64,000 nt of DNA. Source: Candidatus Binatia bacterium (GTDB lineage: Bacteria; Desulfobacterota; Binatia; UBA12015). Below, piece by piece: positions 56,867-64,000 of this stretch; within the stretch, counting starts at the first letter, position 1, and every line of letters starts with the position of its first letter. Made by a program: the position numbers and the translations under genes. Below the pieces are notes generated by a model that saw only the letters and a program-made list of their open reading frames with translations, was not told where the DNA came from and ran no database searches. The stretch lies in NCBI GenBank assembly GCA_029243485.1, contig JAQWRY010000058.1:1-64000 (forward strand), written 5' to 3'.

Positions 56867-57701
56867 CACCGCGCGGTTCGCCGCCGTCGCGCTCTGCACG
56901 ACTCTGCTGCTGCTTCTCGGCCGCGGTCCGGCGCAGGGCTTCACGTTTGATGTTCCGAAGCCGACCGGCTTCGTCGTCGACGAGGCCGGCGTGCTGACCG
57001 TCGGGCAGAAGAAGCGCCTGATCGACCTGAACCGGGAACTGCAAGAGAAGACGGGGGCGGAGATCGCGGTGGTCGTCGTGCGGTCGACCGAGCCGGAGCC
57101 ACCGCACGACTACGCCATGGCCATCGCCGAGAGCTGGAAGCCCGGCTCGGCCAAGAAGGACAACGGCGTCGTCTTCCTCGTCGCGACCGAAGACCGACAG
57201 ATGTACATCCTGACGGGGTACGGAGCTGAGGGCCCGCTTCCCGACGGGCTCGTCGGCGAGATTCGGGATCGCATCGTGCGACCGGCGTTCCGCGCCGGCG
57301 ACTACGGTGCCGGCATCGTCGACGCCTCGAACCTGATGGCGTCTCTGATCGCGAAAGACGCGGGCGTGACCCTCACCGGCGTAGCACCGCCGCGGATGCC
57401 CCAACGTCGACGGCGACAACGCGGCGGCGACTCCTCTATCCTCGTCCTCTTCATCCTCTTCTTCATTCTCCGTTCGATGTTTCGCGGCGGAGGAAGGGGC
57501 GGCCGAGGGGCACGCCGCGGACACGATGCGCTGGGCGGGTTCCTCCTCGGCAGCTTGCTCGGCCGAAGCTTCGGTCATGGACGACATGGCGGCGTCGGAG
57601 GCGGCGGATTCGGCGGCGGTGGGTTCGGTGGCGGGGGCGGCGGGTTTGGTGGATTCGGCGGCGGCGGCTTCGGCGGCGGCGGCGCGGGTGGTAGCTGGTA
57701 G
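56844..57701 (+). CDS. TPM-domain (YgcG-like) protein with Gly-rich tail
   Basis: 285 residues from the ATG at 56844. A signal segment (A-A-V-A-L-C-T-T-L-L-L-L-L-G) precedes the TPM_phosphatase domain: G-F-V-V-D-E-A-G-V-L, E-I-A-V-V-V-V-R-S and D-N-G-V-V-F-L-V-A-T-E-D-R. After it come a membrane helix (I-L-V-L-F-I-L-F-F-I-L), basic turns, and a long Gly/Phe tail ending G-G-A-G-G-S-W. This is the usual YgcG layout and is paired with lemA. Confidence 0.92.
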   Translation: MRTIPSADTARFAAVALCTTLLLLLGRGPAQGFTFDVPKPTGFVVDEAGVLTVGQKKRLIDLNRELQEKTGAEIAVVVVRSTEPEPPHDYAMAIAESWKPGSAKKDNGVVFLVATEDRQMYILTGYGAEGPLPDGLVGEIRDRIVRPAFRAGDYGAGIVDASNLMASLIAKDAGVTLTGVAPPRMPQRRRRQRGGDSSILVLFILFFILRSMFRGGGRGGRGARRGHDALGGFLLGSLLGRSFGHGRHGGVGGGGFGGGGFGGGGGGFGGFGGGGFGGGGAGGSW

Positions 57702-57729
57702 ATCGTGTTGGGTAATCAGGAGGCTCGAG

Positions 57730-58290
57730 ATGACTGATGTGAAATCGTCCCGGAACGTCGCGACGTTCGTCGCTCTCACGGTGCTCGCTAGTGGATGCGG
57801 CTACAACACGATGGTCGCGCAGCGCGAGTCGATCGACGCCCAGTGGGCGCAGGTCGAGAACCAACTGCAACGACGCAACGACCTCATCCCCAATCTCGTC
57901 GAGACCACGAAGGGCTACGCGAAGCACGAGAAGGAAATCTTCGAGTCGATCGCAGAGGCGCGGGCGAAGCTCATCGGCGCGAAGACCCGCGACGAGAAGA
58001 TCGAGGCCTCCAACCAGGTGTCGGGTGCGCTCTCTCGCCTGCTCGCAATCGCCGAGAACTATCCAGACCTGAAGGCCAACACCCAGTTCGCGCGACTGTC
58101 GGACGAACTCGCCGGGACCGAGAACCGGATCGCGACCGAGCGTCGGCGGTACAACGATGAAGTGAAGGTCTTCAACACCACCATCAAGGGCTTCCCGACC
58201 ACCATCTTCGCCGGCTGCCTGGGCTTCCAGCCCGCCGACTACTTCGAAGCGCCCAACGAGGCGAAGGTCGCGCCCAAGGTCGAGTTCTAA
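57730..58290 (+). CDS. lemA: LemA family lipoprotein
   Basis: 186 residues from the ATG at 57730, with AGGAGG just upstream. The lipobox L-A-S-G-C precedes the LemA domain: Q-W-A-Q-V-E-N-Q-L-Q-R-R-N-D-L-I-P-N-L-V, A-I-A-E-N-Y-P-D-L-K-A, and E-N-R-I-A-T-E-R-R-R-Y-N. LemA and YgcG-like proteins occur together in many genomes at the envelope; function is poorly defined. Confidence 0.94.
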   Translation: MTDVKSSRNVATFVALTVLASGCGYNTMVAQRESIDAQWAQVENQLQRRNDLIPNLVETTKGYAKHEKEIFESIAEARAKLIGAKTRDEKIEASNQVSGALSRLLAIAENYPDLKANTQFARLSDELAGTENRIATERRRYNDEVKVFNTTIKGFPTTIFAGCLGFQPADYFEAPNEAKVAPKVEF

Positions 58291-58296
58291 GGAGCG

Positions 58297-60639
58297 CTAC
58301 TCCGGGTGCGCCGCTGCGCGCGCCCGGACCATCGCGACGAGCCGAACGACCTCGGGCTGCGCGCCGACCAACTCGAGGAGACGCTCGGCCTGCGGCATCG
58401 CCTCCTCCCAACGCGCCTGCTGCACGTAGAAGATAGCGAGTGCGTTGCGGAACTCGGGGGAGTTGGGCCGGAGGTTCACCGCAGCGCGGAGATACCCTTC
58501 CGCCTCGCCCGGCCGCCCCAGATGCTGCACCGAAAGTCCCGCGTTGTACTGGAAGCGTGGGTTGTCCGGTGCGGCGCGTGCGGCGGCGCGGAGATACTCT
58601 GAGCTCTCTTCGAGACGAGCCTTGTCTTCGGCCAGGAGAAGACCGAGCGAGTACTTCGCCTCCGCGAGCTCAGGCGCACGGCGGATCACCTCGCGGAACC
58701 CGTCTTCTGCCTCCGCCGACCGACCGCCGGTCGCGTCGAGCATGGCGAGGTTGAAGCGCGCCGGAACGAAGGCCGGCTCGATCCGGCTCGCCTGCTGATA
58801 GAAAGCACGGGCGCCCGCGTCGTCGCCCGCGTTCTGTCGCAGGACGCCGAGATTCATCTGCGCGGCCGGCTGGTCGGCGGAGGCCATCTGCCCGGCGACG
58901 TACTCGCCGAGGGCGGCCTCGTACGCGACCGTGTCGGCGTCGGCGGAGCCCGTGAAGCGCTGGCTCGCGATTCGGGAGAGCGAGATCGCCGCCTCGGTGC
59001 GAACGAGTCGGCTCTCGTCGGAGAGGAGCGGGACGAGCAACTCGAAGTCGGCCTGCGACGTGGCGAACGCGGCCGTGTTCACGACCGCCAGCGATCGTAC
59101 GAACGGCTCGGGGTCGTTCAGAGCGGACCGCGCCGCGGCCAACGCGACGCCGGGGTCCGAGGTCTGCAGAAAGTGGAGCGCCGACGCGCGGAGAATCGCC
59201 GACCGCTCGGGATTCGCCACGATGGCCGCAAGAGGCCCTGCCGCGGCCGGCCCGTCCGTACGAGCCGCCGCCATCGCCCGCGTCTCGTGGACGTCGTCGG
59301 GTCGATTCGGACCGAACCACTCGACGACGCGATCGCGGGCCCACTCAGCCGTCTGGTCCGCGTGACAACGCGAGCACGCGTTCGGCACCCCGAGTTCAAC
59401 GGTCAGATCCGGGCGCGGGATGTGAAACCCGTGGTCGCGACGCGGGTCGACCTGCATGTAGGTCGTCTCGGCCATGTGACATGCGACGCACGCACTCCCC
59501 TCGCTGCCTGCCCGATGGTGCGTGTGGTCCGGAGCGTCGTAGGTCGCGGGAACGTGGCACTGGGCGCATAGCGCGTTACCCTCGGCCACCAGCTTCAGCG
59601 TGTGGGGGTCGTGACAATCCGTGCAGGTAACGCCCTCTGCGAACATGCGACTCTGAAGGAACGACCCGTAGACGTAGACCTCGTCCAGGATCTGACCGTC
59701 GGCATGGTAGAGTTCCTCGCCGAGAACTTCAGGGCGATACGATTCGGTGAACGGCACGCCCCACGCATCTTGGGGATGCACGAGCGCCCGCCGCGAATGA
59801 CAGGGAGCACAGGTGTCGATCTGAGTTCGCTGGAGGCCCCGGTCTCGACCCGTGAACGCACCCACTCCCAGGTCAACGAGGAGCCCAAGGTCGGCATCGT
59901 CCCGGGCGCCATCCGCGCGAGCCCACGCCACGTGATCTTCGCCCGGGCCGTGACAGGCCTCGCAACTGACGTCGATCTCACTCCAGACGGTGTCGTAGGT
60001 GTTCGTCTCGGGGTCGTATTGCTTGCGGAGATTCGTGGAATGGCAATCCGCGCAACCCTGATTCCAATTGAGACCGAAGCGCGTCCAATGCAGCGGATCG
60101 TCGAGCGGGATCTCCTCCCCCGGGTAGAGGGAGAGCCACTCCGCCTTCTCAACGTCCCACGCTACGGGGTGCGCCTGCAGCCTGCCGCCGCCGATGTCCA
60201 CGAGATACTGCTGCAACGGACGAACGCCGAAGACGTACCGGACCGGGAAGCTCTGCTCCTCACCATCGGGACCGATCGCGCGAACCCGAAACCCGCCGTC
60301 CTCACCCCGATGGAAGCGGGTCGTGGCTCCGGCGTCCGTGAAGCTCGAATCCTCGAAGCTTCCCAGAACCGTGTCCTCGGTCGCGAGTTCCATCGCGAGA
60401 TCGTGATCGGAACCGGCCCAGGCGCGGGCCTCCCTCGCATGGCACTCCGCACACGCCGCCCCGCCGACGAAGGCGACGGGTTCCGCCGCCGCAACCTCCG
60501 TGGGGCCCGGGCTCGGCGAAGCCGACGGAGCCGTCGACGGCACCGGAGCCTCGGCCGGCACCTCGGGCTGCGGACATGCCGTCAAGAGCAAAAGGACTAC
60601 TACCGGCGCTGCGAACCGCATTGCGAACAATCGTTCCAT
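58297..60639 (-). CDS. Octaheme c-type cytochrome lipoprotein with HEAT and TPR repeats
   Basis: 780 residues from the ATG at 60639; one 6 codons upstream is also possible. Lipobox L-L-T-A-C. Eight C-x2-C-H heme motifs lie roughly between residues 60 and 425 (C-A-E-C-H, C-A-D-C-H, C-E-A-C-H, C-A-P-C-H, C-T-D-C-H, C-A-Q-C-H, C-V-A-C-H, C-S-R-C-H). HEAT-like repeats and at least four TPR units follow to the C-terminus. The heme part resembles the cytochrome c554/NrfA-related superfamily. It probably works in periplasmic or outer-membrane electron transfer. It is convergent with lemA. Confidence 0.92.
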   Translation of the reverse strand: MERLFAMRFAAPVVVLLLLTACPQPEVPAEAPVPSTAPSASPSPGPTEVAAAEPVAFVGGAACAECHAREARAWAGSDHDLAMELATEDTVLGSFEDSSFTDAGATTRFHRGEDGGFRVRAIGPDGEEQSFPVRYVFGVRPLQQYLVDIGGGRLQAHPVAWDVEKAEWLSLYPGEEIPLDDPLHWTRFGLNWNQGCADCHSTNLRKQYDPETNTYDTVWSEIDVSCEACHGPGEDHVAWARADGARDDADLGLLVDLGVGAFTGRDRGLQRTQIDTCAPCHSRRALVHPQDAWGVPFTESYRPEVLGEELYHADGQILDEVYVYGSFLQSRMFAEGVTCTDCHDPHTLKLVAEGNALCAQCHVPATYDAPDHTHHRAGSEGSACVACHMAETTYMQVDPRRDHGFHIPRPDLTVELGVPNACSRCHADQTAEWARDRVVEWFGPNRPDDVHETRAMAAARTDGPAAAGPLAAIVANPERSAILRASALHFLQTSDPGVALAAARSALNDPEPFVRSLAVVNTAAFATSQADFELLVPLLSDESRLVRTEAAISLSRIASQRFTGSADADTVAYEAALGEYVAGQMASADQPAAQMNLGVLRQNAGDDAGARAFYQQASRIEPAFVPARFNLAMLDATGGRSAEAEDGFREVIRRAPELAEAKYSLGLLLAEDKARLEESSEYLRAAARAAPDNPRFQYNAGLSVQHLGRPGEAEGYLRAAVNLRPNSPEFRNALAIFYVQQARWEEAMPQAERLLELVGAQPEVVRLVAMVRARAAAHPE

Positions 60640-60930
60640 TCTTCGTCCGCGCGACACCGCCCCGCGAGAGGGGCACCGTAGCGCGCCTTCTTCGAGAGGT
60701 CACGCAAAAGCCGGTCAGCCCCGACCGGGGCTCGATCACGTACGTCGATCGCCGGTCGCGACGAAGTCGGCGCGGAAGAGCACGCCGTCGCTGGCTCGCG
60801 GCGCGCCACGCGTGATAGCCACTGGGGTCCTGAAAAGGGGGAGATCCCGTGCTTCTGAGGACCAACCGACAAGACTCTGCGGGACGAAGGCGAGGGCGGC
60901 CTTCCCATCCCCTTCCGTTGAGTTTCCAAC

Positions 60931-61405
60931 GGCGAATTCACGCCGGCCGATCAGACGCCCAAGGAAAAGAATATCGAGGCCCTCGTTCGTGAGATGGCCG
61001 ACGAGCGCGCCCGCCAACTTGGCTGGTCTCGCCGCGTATCCGATGTACGCCGAAGCCGATCACGTGCTCTGGGGCACCGATTCGATCTGGTGCGGCACGC
61101 CACAATGGCAGATCAACGCACGCAAAACGTTCAAGATGCCCCAGCGACTCATGGATGAGTTCGGCTATCCGGACATCACCGATGAGGTGAAGGCGCAAAT
61201 CTTCGAACGCAACGCCGCGCGACTCCACGACATCGACATCGAGGCCGTCCGCTGCACCCTCCCGGAGGACCGGCTGGCGATGGCCCGCGCCGAGTATCAG
61301 ACCGGAGCGATCCCAAGCCTGCGTACGTACGGACCGAAGACCCGGCGCGACTTCCTGAAGATGGCTTTCGGCCGGCGGCAGCCCGGTAAGCCGACGGAGG
61401 CGTAA
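60931..61405 (+). pseudogene. Amidohydrolase (COG2159) C-terminal remnant
   Basis: The end of the frame reads A-D-H-V-L-W-G-T-D-S-I-W-C-G-T-P-Q-W-Q-I, then G-Y-P-D-I-T-D-E-V-K and F-E-R-N-A-A-R-L-H-D-I-D. This is the C-terminal part of metal-dependent amidohydrolases. Earlier parts (G-E-F-T-P-A-D-Q-T, E-K-N-I-E-A-L-V-R-E-M) lie in a different frame up to about 61015. The N-terminal metal ligands (H-x-H) are missing. It is truncated and frameshifted. Its stop overlaps the ferredoxin start (TAATG). Confidence 0.7.
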
Positions 61406-61713
61406 TGGCGGCCACCCAGAAGGCATCGCGCGATCGCTGCGACGACGACGCCGGCCGGCTGGCCCCCGTAATCGACCGGAACCGCTGCGAGGGAAAGGAA
61501 GACTGCGTCCAGGTCTGCCCGTATGACGTCTTCGAGATGGGCGTCCTCACGAGCGGGGAATTCTGGGACCTCTCGCTCGTCGGCAAGCTCAAGGCAGTCG
61601 GACATCGCTACCGACAGGCGTACACGCCGAACGCAGCCGACTGTCACGCGTGCGGCCACTGCGTCGAGGCCTGCCCCGAAAAGGCGATCAAGCTCGCGAA
61701 GACCGCGGCCTAG
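61405..61713 (+). CDS. Two [4Fe-4S] ferredoxin-like protein
   Basis: 102 residues. Cluster Cys are in C-E-G-K-E-D-C-V-Q-V-C-P and, 47 residues on, C-H-A-C-G-H-C-V-E-A-C-P. An insertion of about 40 residues separates the halves, longer than in simple ferredoxins. It would pass electrons to a partner enzyme in the cytoplasm. The upstream amidohydrolase remnant suggests the original partner is gone. Confidence 0.88.
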   Translation: MAATQKASRDRCDDDAGRLAPVIDRNRCEGKEDCVQVCPYDVFEMGVLTSGEFWDLSLVGKLKAVGHRYRQAYTPNAADCHACGHCVEACPEKAIKLAKTAA

Positions 61714-61724
61714 TTGCAACGCCG

Positions 61725-62403
61725 TCACTTCACGAGGCCGCACCGCCGCTCCCACGCCAGATACCCCCGGTAAAGACCGGCCGCCTCCGGGCCGGCCGAC
61801 GGGCTCATGTAGTCCGGAACGCTGAATCCTACGAGCGGCCCCACCACGAGCCTCGAGGCAACGGTGATCTGATCGCGTACGCGAGCGAGGGATGCAGGCT
61901 TCGCGGCGAAAGGTTGCTTCGACACGTTCCCGCCGGCCATCGCCGCCCACTACTCCACCAGAGCCCGGGGCGACGCGAAGCCGGTCGCGAAACAGGACGT
62001 ACTTCGTTCGCCAGTTCCCGCGCCACCCGAGGTGCTCCCCCCCCCCCCCGGAGCTCGACCGCGAGCTGCGTGTCTTCGTCGTTGGGATACACTCCGACGA
62101 AGATGCAGTAGTTGCTTTAGTCGAGCGTCTTGATCGTGTTCTCGAGCATCTGCTCGGTCACGTCCGACTCCTGCCACGCCGGCACCGGAATCGCGATGGG
62201 CTATTCCGGGACGGTCGACAGCTGCTCGGTGCGCAGCCGCGGATGCCGGGGACGAATCCACACGGCCAGGTAGATCTGTCGGCACCAGTAGTAGACGTCG
62301 ATTAGAAGGTCATCGAGCCACTCACGGTGAACAGGATCACTGTCACCATCAGCAGGAACTGGGTGATCAGGCGCAAATCTGCAAGGAAATCCACTGACGC
62401 CAT
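61725..62403 (-). pseudogene. NfrB-like membrane glycosyltransferase, decayed
   Basis: From an ATG at 62403 a membrane helix (L-I-T-Q-F-L-L-M-V-T-V-I-L-F) is read, then a frameshift near 62325. The next frame continues with L-D-D-L-L-I-D-V-Y-Y-W, R-H-P-R-L-R-T-E-Q-L, P-I-A-I-P-V-P-A-W-Q-E-S-D-V and M-L-E-N-T-I-K-T-L-D and Y-P-N-D-E-D-T-Q, all typical of NfrB/GT2 phage-adsorption-type proteins. In-frame stops TAG (62203-62201) and TAA (62119-62117) interrupt it. After a 13-base G tract the later family segment H-L-G-W-R-G-N-W is met, so a large internal part is deleted. Confidence 0.7.
62037..62049. repeat. 13-base C homopolymer
   Basis: Thirteen consecutive C on the plus strand (G on the minus) lie inside the decayed glycosyltransferase and coincide with a deletion or frame break. 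Such tracts slip readily in replication and sequencing. Confidence 0.85.
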
Positions 62404-62563
62404 GGAGCATGCGGCCTCGAGGGTTCATCGGCCTCGCCAGCCGACCTCTTGAGTCACTCCGCAGTGGCGTTTTTCGCACTGCCTCTCAAGCCCGGCTCCC
62501 ATCATGCCGCAAAGTAGGTACAGGGGCTGGCGGTATTGCACCGCGCCCCCAGCAAGGAGCGGC

Positions 62564-64000
62564 ATGGAGATCGTCGAAACCCCCTCCCCACGGGAGAACC
62601 CCAACTCGGGGTTCGAGAGTGAGCGAATCCTGATCGTCGACGACGATCCGGTCTCCGCGGCTCTCGCCTCCCGGTTCCTCACGCGAGAGGGATACGCCTG
62701 CCAGATCGCTCAGGACGGCGATGAGGCTTGGGAACTACTCGGACCCGACGTCTCGCTGGTCCTCCTCGACGTCATGATGCCCGGGAAGAGCGGGCTCGAA
62801 GTGCTCCGGCGAATGCGGATCGATCCGATCCTCGCCGGGATCCCGGTGCTTCTCGCCACGAGCGTGACGGATCCCGCCATTCAGATCCGCGGGCTCGGCC
62901 TCGGCGCCCAGGGGATCGTTCCCAAGCCCATCAACCGTAAGGACCTGCTCGTCCGCGTCCGCAAGGTGACCGGTCGTGGCCTCCAGTTCGGCGAAGGTTG
63001 CGCCCCGAAAGACTTCGATCCGCTGGAGGCGGACGCCGGGGATCTTCCCGTCGACCTCCGCGAGATCTTCGGGACCGCGTCGGAAGAATCGAGCGAGCCG
63101 ACCCAACAGCTCACGATTCGCCAGCTGCTCGCGGAGCGCGAGGCCCTCAACCGCCGACTCGACGCCGGTTACCGCCTGCTCAAAGCAATTCTGAGGCTCC
63201 ACCAGATGGTGGGAGCCGGGCTCGCGCCCGATCGGGTCGCGAGCGGGATCCTCGATCTCGCGAAGACCGTTCTCGGCGCGGGCCAGGCCGTTCTCTGGGT
63301 CCCCGACGGCAGACAACTGAGTCCGCTGGCGGTCTTGAACGTCGCGGAGCCCCTCCCCCTGCCGCGCGACGACGCATCGTTGCCCTCGAGAGTGACGCGC
63401 GAGTGGACGACCCTCGAAGGCGATGAAGTCATCCACGGCGAGCGTTGGTTCCACTTCCCGCTGAGCGTTGCGAGCGAGGGCGTAGGGGTGCTCTCGTTGC
63501 GCCTGTCGATCCACCAGCCTCCGTCGCGGACGCTGTCGGCGTTGTACTGCGCCGAGGCGGCGACGGCTCTCGACGCGAGCCTCCGTCTTCGCGACGCCCA
63601 GAGCGAAGCGCTCACGGATCCCCTCACGGGGCTCCTCAACCGACGCGGCTTGGAGCAACAGCTGGATCCGCTGCTCGGCCACGCACGATCCGTCACTGGT
63701 GAACTGAGCGTCTTGTTCGTGGACCTCGACCACTTCAAGAGAGTGAACGACGAGTTCGGCCACGACCGCGGCGATGCCATCCTGCGCCTCGTCGCCGGAA
63801 CGCTTCGCCGCCTCGTCCGCACCATCGATGTGGTCGCACGCTGCGGCGGAGACGAGTTCGTCGTCGTGCTGCCGTCGACGGATACGCCGACCGCCGTCAA
63901 GGTCGCGGATCGAATCCGCGAAGGCGTCTCAACGGTCATCCGATCGGATGGCGCCGGGACCGTTCCCATCACCGTGACGATCGGTGTCTCCAGCCTTTCG
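62564..64000 (+). CDS. Response regulator with GAF-like and GGDEF (diguanylate cyclase) domains, 3' end outside window
   Basis: At least 479 residues, open at the right edge. The ATG at 62564 has AAGGAG 6-8 bp upstream. A receiver domain covers about residues 20-135 with the acidic pocket D-D-D (26-28), phosphoacceptor Asp69 in L-L-D-V-M-M-P and Lys120. A coiled segment, then a GAF-like domain (about 200-345) follow. The cyclase begins D-P-L-T-G-L-L-N-R-R and has active-site C-G-G-D-E-F (GGDEF at 428-432). The I-site R-T-I-D is at 419-422, five residues before it, so product inhibition by c-di-GMP is expected. Confidence 0.93.
   Translation, partial: MEIVETPSPRENPNSGFESERILIVDDDPVSAALASRFLTREGYACQIAQDGDEAWELLGPDVSLVLLDVMMPGKSGLEVLRRMRIDPILAGIPVLLATSVTDPAIQIRGLGLGAQGIVPKPINRKDLLVRVRKVTGRGLQFGEGCAPKDFDPLEADAGDLPVDLREIFGTASEESSEPTQQLTIRQLLAEREALNRRLDAGYRLLKAILRLHQMVGAGLAPDRVASGILDLAKTVLGAGQAVLWVPDGRQLSPLAVLNVAEPLPLPRDDASLPSRVTREWTTLEGDEVIHGERWFHFPLSVASEGVGVLSLRLSIHQPPSRTLSALYCAEAATALDASLRLRDAQSEALTDPLTGLLNRRGLEQQLDPLLGHARSVTGELSVLFVDLDHFKRVNDEFGHDRGDAILRLVAGTLRRLVRTIDVVARCGGDEFVVVLPSTDTPTAVKVADRIREGVSTVIRSDGAGTVPITVTIGVSSLS

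Noticed and set aside
61335-61380. A twin-arginine-like R-R-D-F-L-K-M near the end of the amidohydrolase remnant.
   Set aside because: It is at the C-terminus with no following hydrophobic core and cannot act as a signal.
62117-62203. In-frame TAG and TAA in the NfrB-like frame as possible stop-codon recoding.
   Set aside because: Both TAG and TAA occur, together with a frameshift, a deletion and a homopolymer; decay is simpler.

Overview
The window is about 64 kb of high-GC (roughly 65 %), densely coded chromosome from a Gram-negative bacterium. Outer-membrane traits (two TolC-type channels, LolA, an MlaC-like protein, a TPR multiheme cytochrome lipoprotein) and gene orders such as rpmE-prfA-prmC-murA-hisD, hisB-H-A-F, aminotransferase-serA-purA and ftsK-lolA suggest the former Deltaproteobacteria (Myxococcota, Desulfobacterota or Binatota-like lineages). 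That placement is inferred from gene content and order only. I found no rRNA, tRNA, CRISPR array, intact insertion sequence or phage.

Layout: 1-4232 holds the end of a very large secreted beta-helix protein built of tandem modules, and a small basic secreted protein. 4239-6379 has a divergent MFS transporter and fabI. 6449-10630 is a minus-strand export operon: ABC ATPase, MlaC-like protein, ABC-2 permease, TolC-like channel. 10688-14801 is purA, serA and a class V aminotransferase, with a hairpin-rich leader. 14903-19018 has a second TolC-like gene, a Nudix hydrolase, folE and a homoserine-kinase-like gene. 19220-24662 is a minus-strand run of glycerate kinase, DksA-like factor, yajQ, lolA and ftsK. 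24663-26410 is a zone of decayed genes: a GNAT-like fragment, a VOC pseudogene and a truncated MarR gene, plus one convincing small secreted protein. 26428-36911 is mostly housekeeping: RNase J, ssb, radC, an RlmI-like methylase, moaC, yjbQ, yqgE, glutaryl-CoA dehydrogenase, mltB, cysC, a nitroreductase and trxB.

36942-53290 reads as an ancestral operon split in two. The hisB-H-A-F-CDF block and the rpmE-prfA-prmC-murA-hisD block flank an accessory block: a membrane protein, a GH51 arabinofuranosidase, a Tat-exported carotenoid/lignostilbene-type oxygenase, a PadR regulator and a gamma-glutamylcyclotransferase-like gene. glpK and a CobS-like protein lacking the usual acidic motif follow. 53329-58290 has a fragment of a sigma-54 activator, a glycosyltransferase, a sodium:neurotransmitter-type symporter, a degenerate nucleotidyltransferase, and the TPM/LemA pair. 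58297-64000 has an octaheme TPR cytochrome, remnants of an amidohydrolase and of an NfrB-like glycosyltransferase around a ferredoxin gene, and a REC-GAF-GGDEF protein that runs off the end.

Most promising for follow-up: the PadR-oxygenase-GH51 operon with a perfect inverted repeat over its start site; the ABC-2 exporter coupled to an MlaC-like protein; several family members that have lost catalytic residues (kinase-like, CobS-like, nucleotidyltransferase-like); FabI with Phe at position 146; and the concentration of pseudogenes in three short zones.
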